The notes below the pieces were generated by a model, which ran no database searches, was not told where the DNA came from, and saw nothing but the letters and a program-made list of their open reading frames with translations. Source: Anaeromyxobacter diazotrophicus (GTDB taxonomy: Bacteria; Myxococcota; Myxococcia; Myxococcales; Anaeromyxobacteraceae). From it: a stretch of DNA of 64,000 nt. The DNA lies in contig NZ_BJTG01000005.1 of the NCBI RefSeq assembly GCF_013340205.1, forward strand, positions 62,001 to 126,000, in the 5' to 3' direction. Both the position numbers and the translations under genes were made by a program. Below are positions 35,986-46,171 of this stretch, piece after piece (position 1 is the stretch's first letter; every line of letters starts with the position of its first letter).

Positions 35986-37173
35986 ATGGACCTCCCGGCC
36001 CTGCAGAAGACGCTGCGCGAGCTCGACCTCGACGGCTGGCTGCTCTACGACTTCCACGGCCAGAACCCGACCGCGCTCAACGCGCTCGGCCTGGCCGGGC
36101 ACATGCTCACCCGGCGCTGGTGCTACCTCGTGCCGCGCGAGGGCGAGCCCACCGTGCTCGTCCACGCCATCGAGCTCGGCTCCTTCCCGAAGGAGGTCGT
36201 GGGCGAGCGCCGCAGCTACACCTCGTGGACCTCGTTCCAGGGCGAGCTGGCGCGCCTCTTCTCGCGCCTGCGCGGCCACCGGCTGGCCATGGAGTACTAC
36301 CCGAACGGCGCCATCCCCTACCTGTCGCGGGTGGACGCCGGGACGCTGGAGCTCGTGCGCTCGCTCGGCGCCGAGGTGGTGAGCTCGGCGGAGCTGGTGC
36401 AGCGCTTCCTCTGCCGGTGGACGCCGCACCAGGTGGCGAGCCACGTGCGGGCGCTGCGCGCCATCGACGCCGCCAAGGACGCCGCCTTCGAGCAGATCGG
36501 CCTCGCGCTGAAGCGCGGGATCGAGGTGACCGAGACGACCATCCAGCGCTTCCTCCTCTCCGAGTTCGCCCGCGCCAACCTCGAGTGCGACCACCCGCCC
36601 ATCGTGGCGGTCAACGCGCACGCCGGCGACCCGCACTACGAGCCGTCGGAGGCGTCGCCCACCCGCATCCGCAAGGGCGACCTCGTCCTCATCGACCTGT
36701 GGGCGCGCGGCAAGGGCCCGCAGGACGTCTACGCCGACATCACCTGGGTCGGCTTCTGCGGGGAGACGCCGCCGGCGCGGGCCGAGGAGCTCTTCCGCGT
36801 GGCCGCCGACGCCCGCGACGCCGGGCTGGCGGCGCTCACGGCCGCCCACCGCGAGCGGCGCACGCTGCAGGGCTGGCAGGTGGACCGCGTGGTGCGCGAC
36901 CACATCGCCGAGCACGGCCACGGCGAGCGCTTCATCCACCGCACCGGCCACTCCATCGGCGTGCGGGTCCACGGCGACGGCGCCAACCTCGACGACCTCG
37001 AGACGCACGACACGCGCGAGCTCATCCCGGGCCTCGCCTTCTCCATCGAGCCGGGCATCTACCTGCCGGAGGAGGGGCTGGGGGTGCGGACCGAGATCGA
37101 CGTCGTGCTCGGCGACGACGGGCCGCAGGTGTTCTCGAAGACGCAGCAGGAGCTGGTGAGGATCCCCTGCTGA
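35986..37173 (+). CDS. M24 Xaa-Pro aminopeptidase-like protein
   Basis: A 395-aa peptidase of family M24 (pita-bread fold). An N-terminal creatinase-like domain (about 1-150) is followed by the catalytic domain. Metal ligands are visible in DLVLIDLWARGKGPQDVYAD (Asp, Asp), HRTGHSIGVRVHGDG (His), SIEPGIYLPEEGLG (Glu) and VRTEIDVVL (Glu). Family members remove N-terminal residues next to proline, though many M24B proteins have other dipeptide substrates. The ATG lies 2 nt after the pyk stop, with AGGAGG about 13 nt upstream inside pyk. The stop overlaps the apparent CTG start of the next gene. Confidence 0.9.
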   Translation: MDLPALQKTLRELDLDGWLLYDFHGQNPTALNALGLAGHMLTRRWCYLVPREGEPTVLVHAIELGSFPKEVVGERRSYTSWTSFQGELARLFSRLRGHRLAMEYYPNGAIPYLSRVDAGTLELVRSLGAEVVSSAELVQRFLCRWTPHQVASHVRALRAIDAAKDAAFEQIGLALKRGIEVTETTIQRFLLSEFARANLECDHPPIVAVNAHAGDPHYEPSEASPTRIRKGDLVLIDLWARGKGPQDVYADITWVGFCGETPPARAEELFRVAADARDAGLAALTAAHRERRTLQGWQVDRVVRDHIAEHGHGERFIHRTGHSIGVRVHGDGANLDDLETHDTRELIPGLAFSIEPGIYLPEEGLGVRTEIDVVLGDDGPQVFSKTQQELVRIPC

Positions 37174-38642
37174 GCGACGCCCCGCGCACCGCCGCCGCCG
37201 TCATCCTGTGGCGCGACGGACCGCGCGGGCGCGAGCTCTACTGGGTGAAGCGCGGCGCGCTGCGCTTCGCCGGCGGGTTCCAGGCCTTCCCGGGCGGGCG
37301 GCTCGATCCGGAGGACGCGCGGGTGGCGGTGCCCGGCTTCGCGGGCGAGGCGGCGGCGCTGCGCGCCTGCGCGGCGCGGGAGATCTTCGAGGAGACGGGG
37401 GTCCTCCTCGCGCGCGGCCCCGCGCTCCACGCCGAGGCGCGGGCCGAGGGGCGGCGCTCGATCCTCGCCGGCGCGCTCGGGTTCGGCGACTTCCTCGCCC
37501 GCCACGGCCTCGAGGTCGACGGCGCGCGGCTCCTCGACGCCGGGCGCTGGATCACCCCGCCCCAGTTCCCGCTCCGCTACGACGCGCACGTCTTCCTCGC
37601 CGAGCTGCCCCGGGGTGAGGCGGCCGAGGTGTGGCCGGGCGAGCTCGCGAGCGGGGAGTGGATCGCCGCCGCCGAGGCCGAGGCGCGCTGGGCGAGGGGC
37701 GAGGTGCTCCTCCACCCGCCCAACCTGTGGGGCGTCCAGTGCCTCGCCGCGGCCGCGCCGCCCGCGTGCTTGGCGAGGCTGCGCGCGCCGCCGGCCACCG
37801 AGGGCTTCATCACGCGGCGGGTCGAGTTCCAGCGCGGCCTCTTCCTCGCGGCGCTCCGCACGCCCACGCTCCCGCCGGCCACGCACACCAACTGCTGGAT
37901 GCCGGCGCTCGAGGGCGGCGGGCTCGCGCTCGTCGATCCCGGCTCGCCCTGGCCGGAGGAGCAGGCGTTCCTCGAGCGCGTCCTCGACGACCTGGCGGCG
38001 GACGGCCTCGCGCCGCGCGAGATCTGGCTCACCCACGCCCACCCGGACCACGTGGGGGCGGTGGCGGCGCTGCGCGCCCGGCACCCGCTCGTCCTGCGCG
38101 CGCACCCCGACGCCGCGGCGCGGCTCCCCCCGGGGCTCGGCGAGGTGACCCCGCTCGCCGACGGCGAGCGGCTCGACGGCCGCTGGCGCGCGCTCCACAC
38201 CCCCGGGCACGCGCTCGGGCACGTCGCCTTCCTCGACGAGCGCACCGGCGCCCTCCTCGCCGGCGACATGGTCTCGACGCTCTCGACCATCGTCATCGAC
38301 CCGCCCGAGGGCGACATGGCCGTCTACCTCCGCTCGCTCGAGCGGCTCGTCGCGGCGGGTCCGCACACGCTCTTCCCGGCGCACGGGCCCCCCACCCAGG
38401 GCGCGGCCGAGAAGCTCGCCGAGTACCTGGCCCACCGCCGCGAGCGCGAGGCGAAGGTGCTGGCGGCGGCCGAGGAGCCCGGCTCACTCGACGAGGTCAC
38501 GGCCCGCGCCTACGCCGACGCGCCGGCGCCCATGCTGCCCTTCGCCGCCCGGAGCTGCCTCGCCAGCCTGCTCAAGCTGGAGCGGGAGGGGCGTGTGGCA
38601 CGCGACCGCGAGGTGTGGCGCGCGCGGCACACGGGCGCCTGA
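37170..38642 (+). CDS. NUDIX hydrolase fused to metallo-beta-lactamase-fold hydrolase
   Basis: A 490-aa two-domain protein. The N-terminal NUDIX domain (about 1-215) has AFPGGRLDPED, then REIFEETGVLL, the RExxEExG core, in a NUDT19-like arrangement. The C-terminal domain (about 230-490) is a LACTB2-like metallo-beta-lactamase fold with THAHPDHVGAV (HxHxDH), HTPGHALGHVAF and LLAGDMVS. No ATG, GTG or TTG occurs in frame near the start. A CTG at 37170 overlaps the M24 stop (CTGA) with GAGGA 7 nt before, so a non-standard CTG start is proposed. The fusion suggests coupled removal of a nucleotide or CoA-type metabolite and hydrolysis of a thioester or nucleic acid. Confidence 0.85.
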   Translation: MSDAPRTAAAVILWRDGPRGRELYWVKRGALRFAGGFQAFPGGRLDPEDARVAVPGFAGEAAALRACAAREIFEETGVLLARGPALHAEARAEGRRSILAGALGFGDFLARHGLEVDGARLLDAGRWITPPQFPLRYDAHVFLAELPRGEAAEVWPGELASGEWIAAAEAEARWARGEVLLHPPNLWGVQCLAAAAPPACLARLRAPPATEGFITRRVEFQRGLFLAALRTPTLPPATHTNCWMPALEGGGLALVDPGSPWPEEQAFLERVLDDLAADGLAPREIWLTHAHPDHVGAVAALRARHPLVLRAHPDAAARLPPGLGEVTPLADGERLDGRWRALHTPGHALGHVAFLDERTGALLAGDMVSTLSTIVIDPPEGDMAVYLRSLERLVAAGPHTLFPAHGPPTQGAAEKLAEYLAHRREREAKVLAAAEEPGSLDEVTARAYADAPAPMLPFAARSCLASLLKLEREGRVARDREVWRARHTGA

Positions 38643-38702
38643 GCGCTCGGCCGCTTCAGCGGAAAATCAACGAGTTAGCGACTCTTACGGGGGAATAAAA
38701 GC

Positions 38703-38718
38703 GGGCACGGCACGTGCT
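38703..38718 (+). promoter_or_regulatory. Possible sigma-54-like promoter or dyad
   Basis: GG (38704-38705) and GC (38716-38717) are 10 bp apart, in the context GGGCACG-N4-GTGCT, close to the -24/-12 consensus TGGCACG-N4-TTGCT. An almost identical element precedes glnA. The sequence is also a dyad, so an operator is possible. A TAGGCT at 38726-38731 could be an ordinary -10 box instead. Confidence 0.35.
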
Positions 38719-38754
38719 ACCCTGCTAGGCTCCGTTTCTCGACCTGGAGCCTCC

Positions 38755-39261
38755 ATGAAGCGCACGCGCGCCGTCGCCATCGTGCTGTTCGCGTTCCTCT
38801 TCGGGGGCAGCTCCGCCGAGGTCGCGGTCCAGGCGAAGCGCGCCATCGACCGGCACCTCGCGGCCGAGGAGGAGGGCTCGGCGGGCGAGCTGGTCGCCTT
38901 CGAGCTGCGCGGCGCGGGCGGCGAGCTCCTCGCCCGGCCGCGCCTGCTGGCGACGCCCGGCCGCCCGGCCCAGCTCGAGCTGCGCGACCCCGAGCGCCCG
39001 CACCTCGTCCGGGTGGCGCTGCGGGTCGAGACCACCCGCGAGGCCTCGGGCGACGTCTCCGTCGAGTACGAGCTGGAGCTCCCCGGCCAGCCGCTCGCGC
39101 TGGGCCGCGTCAGCGTCACGCCCGGCGTCGAGCAGGCGCTCGATCTGGGCGAGGGACTCGCCGCGACGCTCCTCACCCTGCCGGTGCCCTCGGCCGCGTT
39201 CGACGCCTACCTCGCGGCGGAGCGCCAGGCGCGGCTCGTCGCCTTCAGGGACCGGACCTGA
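38755..39261 (+). CDS. Exported hypothetical protein
   Basis: A 168-aa protein with a signal peptide (RAVAIVLFAFLFGGSSAE). The mature part is acidic and predicted to be a beta-sandwich, with strands such as GELVAFELRGAGGELLARP and RVALRVETTREASGDVSVEY. No known domain is recognised. The sequence resembles the soluble secreted proteins with a ubiquitous beta pattern that are common in myxobacteria. The ATG at 38755 follows a GGAG about 6 nt upstream. Its last 17 bp overlap the convergent MORN-repeat gene. Confidence 0.65.
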   Translation: MKRTRAVAIVLFAFLFGGSSAEVAVQAKRAIDRHLAAEEEGSAGELVAFELRGAGGELLARPRLLATPGRPAQLELRDPERPHLVRVALRVETTREASGDVSVEYELELPGQPLALGRVSVTPGVEQALDLGEGLAATLLTLPVPSAAFDAYLAAERQARLVAFRDRT

Positions 39262-39784
39262 TCTCCTCGTAGACGGCGCTCCCCAGCTCCCGCCCCGCCT
39301 CGTCCCAGGTCGTCCACCGGCCGCACTGCAGCCCGCGGCAGTGGCGGCCCTCCACCTTGCGCCCGCCGCCGGGCCAGAAGGTGGCGAACGGGCCGTGCTT
39401 CTCGCCGCGCTCGTAGGTGCAGCGCTCCTCGACGCGGCCGCTCTCGTACCAGATCGTGTAGGGCCCCTCGCGCTCGCCGGCGGCGTAGGTGCCGTGCTCC
39501 GCGGGCTTGCCGTCGCGGTGCCAGACGGTGAAGGGGCCCTCGCGCTTCCCGGCGTGGAACGCGCCCGCCCGGGCGAGGCTGCCGTCGTCGTAGTAGCTGC
39601 GCCAGGGCCCCTCGCGGCGGCGCTCGGGCGGCTCGTCCGGCTTCTCGCACCAGGCCTCGAAGCCATCCGGCGGCAGCGCCCCCTGGCGCTCGGTGCCGGC
39701 GGGGCAGGTGAACGGCGCGCGGTCCGCCTCGCGCGCGGGTGGCGGGTCGGCGGCGAGCGCGAGCGCGAGGAGGAGCGCGATCAC
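39245..39784 (-). CDS. Exported MORN-repeat protein
   Basis: A 179-aa protein with a signal peptide (IALLLALALAADPPPAREAD) and about five MORN-like repeats of 22-24 residues. Each repeat has the pattern GPxxxWxxxGxxxxxxxYxxGxxxG, seen in REGPWRSYYDDGSLARAG, REGPFTVWHRDGKPAEHG and REGPYTIWYESGRVEE. MORN repeats form beta-hairpin arrays that bind membranes or proteins; this variant resembles the YwqK antitoxin-type family. Two cysteines in the mature part may form a disulfide. The GTG at 39784 overlaps the stop of the upstream hydrolase gene (GTGA), indicating translational coupling. Confidence 0.8.
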   Translation of the reverse strand: MIALLLALALAADPPPAREADRAPFTCPAGTERQGALPPDGFEAWCEKPDEPPERRREGPWRSYYDDGSLARAGAFHAGKREGPFTVWHRDGKPAEHGTYAAGEREGPYTIWYESGRVEERCTYERGEKHGPFATFWPGGGRKVEGRHCRGLQCGRWTTWDEAGRELGSAVYEEIRSGP

Positions 39785-40842
39785 GGCGCCTGCTCCGCGA
39801 GCCACGCCGCGATCCTCGGGAACACCTCCTCCGGCGCGTGGACGCCGAGGAGGAGGTCGGTGTGCCCGTACTGCACGCTCGAGCCGCCGGCGCAGCCGAA
39901 CCGCACCACCGCGCTCGGCCCGCCCCACGCCGCGGCGGCGCGCACCACCACCGCCGGCGGGGCGATGCGGTCCGCCTCGGCCGCCACGAAGAGCGCCGGC
40001 TGGCGGCACCGGCCGAGCGCCGCGCGGTAGTCGAGCGCGCCGTCGGCCGCGGCGAAGGTGTCGGTCGAGATCCAGCGCGCGAACTGGGCGACCACGCCCG
40101 GGGAGATGTTCTCCACCACGTTCGCGAGCACCCGCCGGTAGACGGGCCGGCTCACGTTGCGCCCGTTGATCGCGATCTCGCTCACCGGCAGGTGGAGGTA
40201 GCCCGAGAGCGGCGCGAGCATCCGGGCGAGGAAGCGGTTCCAGCGGCCGGCGAGGAGGAAGCCGAAGCGCGCGAAGAGCTTCAGCCGGTCCTGCACGTCC
40301 CAGTAGACCGGCGCGCCGAGCGCGACCAGGCCGGCCACGCGCTCCGGGTAGGCGGCGCAGGCGGCGAGGCCGAGGAGCCCGCCCTGGCTGTGGCCCACCC
40401 AGAGCACCCGGTCCTGCCCGGTGGCCGCCCGGATGGCGTCGAGCGCCGCCGGGATGTCCTGGCGCAGGTAGTCGTCGAAGCTCCAGCCGCGCGGCGCGCC
40501 GCGGCGGGCCGGGCGCGAGCGGCCGTGGCCGCGCAGGTCGAGCGCGAAGCAGTCGAAGCCGGCCCGCGCCAGGTGGGCGGCGAGCGACCAGCGCTCCACG
40601 CCGAAGTCGAGGCAGAGCCGGTTGGCGGCGATGCCGTGGACGAGCAGCACCGGGACGGGCCGCGCCGCGGGGCCCTTCGGCCGCCGCCGGCCGAGCGCCA
40701 CCCGCCACCCGTCGCGGGTCTCGCCGAAGAGGAGCTCGTCCTCGCGGGGCTGCGCCCGGAGGCGCCAGGTCCAGAACGCGTAGTGGGCCCAGATGGCGGC
40801 CGCGAGGAGGAGCGCGAGGGCGGCGAGGCGGGACGGTTCCAC
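39781..40842 (-). CDS. Alpha/beta hydrolase with N-terminal membrane helix
   Basis: A 353-aa protein. An N-terminal hydrophobic segment (LAALALLLAAAIWAHYAFW) anchors it in the membrane. The alpha/beta-hydrolase core carries LLVHGIAANRL, the oxyanion-loop region, the nucleophile elbow GHSQGG near residue 152, and a C-terminal His in YGHTDLL, with the acidic residue expected in VAAEADRIA. It resembles lipases and esterases of the serine-hydrolase superfamily. The substrate is unknown. The start is a GTG at 40842; no ATG fits. It is coupled to the exported MORN protein gene, so the two may act together at the envelope. Confidence 0.82.
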   Translation of the reverse strand: MEPSRLAALALLLAAAIWAHYAFWTWRLRAQPREDELLFGETRDGWRVALGRRRPKGPAARPVPVLLVHGIAANRLCLDFGVERWSLAAHLARAGFDCFALDLRGHGRSRPARRGAPRGWSFDDYLRQDIPAALDAIRAATGQDRVLWVGHSQGGLLGLAACAAYPERVAGLVALGAPVYWDVQDRLKLFARFGFLLAGRWNRFLARMLAPLSGYLHLPVSEIAINGRNVSRPVYRRVLANVVENISPGVVAQFARWISTDTFAAADGALDYRAALGRCRQPALFVAAEADRIAPPAVVVRAAAAWGGPSAVVRFGCAGGSSVQYGHTDLLLGVHAPEEVFPRIAAWLAEQAP

Positions 40843-40887
40843 GTCGCGGAAATGTACCGCGGGCGCCGGCCGGAAGGTGGAGGGCCG

Positions 40888-40903
40888 TGGCGCGGCCGTT
40901 GCA
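40888..40903 (+). promoter_or_regulatory. Sigma-54 promoter of glnB
   Basis: TGGCGCG (40888-40894) and TTGCA (40899-40903) are 4 bp apart, with GG and GC 10 bp apart as in -24/-12 promoters. This differs from the consensus TGGCACG-N4-TTGCA at one position. It lies about 150 nt before glnB, which starts an ntrBC-containing cluster. Enhancer sites for NtrC were not located. Confidence 0.7.
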
Positions 40904-41047
40904 AACAGCGCCCCGCCTGTGTTCGCATTGGGCGTTGCACTTCCGGGGAGCAGGCGAAAGGTGTACGGATCGCCGTCAGCGCACTGCCCGGCGATCGTGC
41001 AGCGTGCCCGGCGCCCGCGCCGTCCCACATTTTTCCGGTCGAGGTGA

Positions 41048-41389
<342 letters not shown>

Positions 41390-41395
41390 CTCCGG

Positions 41396-42454
41396 ATGTC
41401 TCGGCCGACGAAGGCTCCCCCGCTCGCGGCGGCGCTGGCGCGGGCGGCGGTGGACTCGCTCGCCGACGCCATCGTGGTCGTGGGCGCCGACGGCGGCGTC
41501 CTGCACCTCAACCCGGCCGCCGAGGAGCTCTTCGGGCGCAGCCGCGAGCGGGCGGTGGGCCTGCCCGCGCGCGCGCTGCCGGGCGGCCTCCAGCTCGCGA
41601 TGCTCGCCGAGCGGACGCGGGTCGAGCAGGAGTCGGCCTCCACCGACTTCCCCAGCCCGCAGGAGCCCGGCGTCACCGTCTCCGCCGAGGCCACCCCGCT
41701 CCTCGACGGGACGGCCTGCCTCGGCGCGGTGGTGGCGCTCCGGCCGCCGCGCGGCCGCGAGCGCGCGCTCGACTTCGAGGCGCTGGCCGCCGGCCTCGCC
41801 CACGAGATCAAGAACCCGCTGGCCGGGCTGCAGGGGTCGGCCGAGCTGCTCGCCCGCGAGGCCGAGGGCACTGCCCGGCAGTACGCCGACGTCATCGCGC
41901 GCGAGGCGAAGCGGGTGGACGGGCTCGTCCGCGAGCTGCTCGACCTGGCCCGCCCGGCGGCGCTGGCGCAGGAGGCGGTCAACATCCACGCGGTGCTGGA
42001 GGACGTGCAGGTCCTCGCCCGCGGCATGAGCGGGGCTGACGGCCTCCGCTTCGTCGAGCGGTACGACCCCTCCCTGCCCTCGGTGCACGGCGACCGCGAG
42101 AAGCTGACGCAGGTCTTCCTGAACCTCGTCCGGAACGCCATCGACGCGGTCCAGGGGCAGGAGCGGCGGGAGATCGCCCTCGAGACGAGCGTCGCCTCGC
42201 TCCGGCTGCGCGGCGCCGGCGGCCGCAGCCAGGCGCTCGCCCGCGTGTCGGTGGTCGACAGCGGCGCGGGCATCCCCGAGGCCATGCTGCCCCGGCTCTT
42301 CACCCCCTTCGCCACCTCCAAGCCGCACGGGACCGGCCTCGGCCTCGCCATCTCCCGCCGGATCCTCGACGCCCACGGGGGGCGCATCGAGGTGAAGAAC
42401 CGCGCCGCCGGAGGGGCCGAGGTCCGGGTCTTCCTGCCGCTCGAGCCGACCTGA
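41396..42454 (+). CDS. ntrB: Nitrogen sensor histidine kinase NtrB
   Basis: A 352-aa soluble kinase. An N-terminal PAS domain (about 15-115) begins near ALARAAVDSLADAIVVVGAD. HisKA has His136 in GLAHEIKNPLAG, and the HATPase domain includes NLVRNAIDAV, DSGAGIPEAM and GTGLGLAISRRI. The HEIKNPL box and lack of membrane helices match NtrB/GlnL. It should autophosphorylate in low nitrogen and pass phosphate to the adjacent NtrC, with P-II favouring its phosphatase activity. The gene starts 6 nt after glnB. Confidence 0.93.
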   Translation: MSRPTKAPPLAAALARAAVDSLADAIVVVGADGGVLHLNPAAEELFGRSRERAVGLPARALPGGLQLAMLAERTRVEQESASTDFPSPQEPGVTVSAEATPLLDGTACLGAVVALRPPRGRERALDFEALAAGLAHEIKNPLAGLQGSAELLAREAEGTARQYADVIAREAKRVDGLVRELLDLARPAALAQEAVNIHAVLEDVQVLARGMSGADGLRFVERYDPSLPSVHGDREKLTQVFLNLVRNAIDAVQGQERREIALETSVASLRLRGAGGRSQALARVSVVDSGAGIPEAMLPRLFTPFATSKPHGTGLGLAISRRILDAHGGRIEVKNRAAGGAEVRVFLPLEPT

Positions 42455-42487
42455 TCGGGCCGGGGGGCGCGCTGGCAGGGCCCTTGC

Positions 42488-42493
42488 TAGAGA
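42488..42493 (+). promoter_or_regulatory. Possible internal -10 element for ntrC
   Basis: TAGAGA lies exactly 7 nt before the ntrC GTG and is preceded by TGC, an extended -10 feature. It would allow ntrC expression without the glnB promoter. A -35 box is not apparent. Confidence 0.35.
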
Positions 42494-42500
42494 GACTCCC

Positions 42501-43940
<1,440 letters not shown>

Positions 43941-44111
43941 GGCCCAGTTGCACGTTTTCCGGGCAGCTGGCTGCCCGCCGGCCAGGCACCCCTGGAGCAC
44001 CCAACCGGCCGAAAACGCGGCGCTGCGAGGCTTCCCACCCCGGCACGGCCCGTGCTATCCGATCCGGCCGCCCACCGCTTTTCCCCCAGCCCAGGAGATA
44101 GGACGAACCGC
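43941..44111 (+). promoter_or_regulatory. glnA control region
   Basis: This 171-bp gap holds the candidate sigma-54 promoter (44041-44056). A hairpin, GGGCAG-CTGG-CTGCCC at 43961-43976, may end ntrC transcripts but has no T-run. GTTTTCCGG (from 43954) and CCGGCCGAAAAC (from about 44005) make a spaced imperfect inverted repeat that could be an activator site. NtrC sites were not identified with confidence. Confidence 0.45.
44041..44056 (+). promoter_or_regulatory. Candidate sigma-54 promoter of glnA
   Basis: GG (44042-44043) and GC (44054-44055) are 10 bp apart in the context CGGCACG-N4-GTGCT, versus consensus TGGCACG-N4-TTGCT. It lies 56 nt before the glnA ATG. No better -35/-10 pair was found. 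NtrC, encoded directly upstream, is the natural activator. Confidence 0.55.
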
Positions 44112-45536
<1,425 letters not shown>

Positions 45537-45542
45537 TGCGCC

Positions 45543-45563
45543 GGCGGGGGACGAGCCCCCGCC
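45543..45563 (+). repeat. Dispersed palindrome, copy after glnA
   Basis: Core arms GGCGGGGG and CCCCCGCC flank ACGAG, 6 nt after the glnA stop. Flanking bases differ from the other copies. It lies just before the glnA terminator hairpin. Confidence 0.85.
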
Positions 45564-45576
45564 CCACGGCTTCACG

Positions 45577-45614
45577 ACGGCCGCTCCCGCGAGGGGGCGG
45601 CCGTTCTTGTTTCG
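45577..45614 (+). terminator. Intrinsic terminator of glnA
   Basis: ACGGCCGC (45577-45584) and GCGGCCGT (45597-45604) form an 8-bp stem, extended inward by TCCC/GGGG pairing, followed by TTCTTGTTT. This is one of the few stem plus T-run terminators in the window. Confidence 0.75.
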
Positions 45615-45664
45615 GAGGGGCAACCCCGCGTCGACCGCGGGAGAGGTGCCAGCCCCGCGCGCCG

Positions 45665-46084
45665 CTAAAGGTTGACCGGCGCGCCGGGCCGCGGCGCCTC
45701 CGGTGCGGGAGCCTCGGGGGCCGGGGCCTCCGGCGCCGGCGGCGCCTCGGCGCGGTACTTGATGGCCGTGCCGGCCACGATGGCGTGGCCGTACGCGTTG
45801 GTCACGAAGTCGCGGGTGACGATGACGGCGTCGGCGCCGAGCTCGCACGCCTTCGGGCGCAAGGCCTCGCGGGTACCGCCGGCCGGCGCGGCCGTGACGT
45901 GCGTCTCGAGCTCGGCGAGCTCGTCGTACGGCCGCTCGGGCGCCTTCTGCAGGAACTCGAGCGGGCAGTCGGAGGGGCGCGGCGCGAGCTGCGCGTCGCT
46001 GGTGCGCACCGTCTTGACGCCGCCGGCGCAGGCGGCCAGGGCGAGGAGCGCGCCGGCGACCGCGGGAGAGAGCGTGTATCGCAT
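45665..46084 (-). CDS. Small lipoprotein with Pro-Glu-Ala tail
   Basis: A 139-aa predicted lipoprotein with lipobox LAAC (Cys19). The central region (about 35-110) contains LEFLQKAPERPYDELAELET, CELGADAVIV and a hydrophobic strand, recalling small lipoproteins with a YdgH/DUF-type alpha-beta fold; no firm family is assigned. The C-terminus is a low-complexity tail of PEAPA units, probably a flexible spacer. Start Met at 46084 is preferred since it places the lipobox correctly; two ATGs upstream are less likely. It lies downstream of the porin gene on the same strand, separated by a terminator. Confidence 0.65.
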   Translation of the reverse strand: MRYTLSPAVAGALLALAACAGGVKTVRTSDAQLAPRPSDCPLEFLQKAPERPYDELAELETHVTAAPAGGTREALRPKACELGADAVIVTRDFVTNAYGHAIVAGTAIKYRAEAPPAPEAPAPEAPAPEAPRPGAPVNL

Positions 46085-46120
46085 GCGCTCGTGCATGCGC
46101 TGGCGCGAGCGGAAATGCAA

Positions 46121-46148
46121 GGGGCCGGAGGCTTTCGCCCCCGGCCCC
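46121..46148 (-). terminator. Intrinsic terminator of the porin gene
   Basis: GGGGCCGG (46121-46128) and CCGGCCCC (46141-46148) make a perfect 8-bp stem with further inner pairing (GGC/GCC). On the minus strand it is followed by TTGCATTTCC. It begins 23 nt after the porin stop codon. Confidence 0.65.
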
Positions 46149-46171
46149 GGATTCCACCGCCGACGGGTCGG

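Noticed and set aside
43966-43981. Second sigma-54 promoter before glnA (CTGGCTGCCC region)
   Set aside because: It has a GG but no TTGC at the required spacing; the sequence is better explained as a small hairpin.
45665-45760. Short direct repeats as a CRISPR or tandem repeat array
   Set aside because: They are codons for a PEAPA-type protein tail, with no spacer structure.
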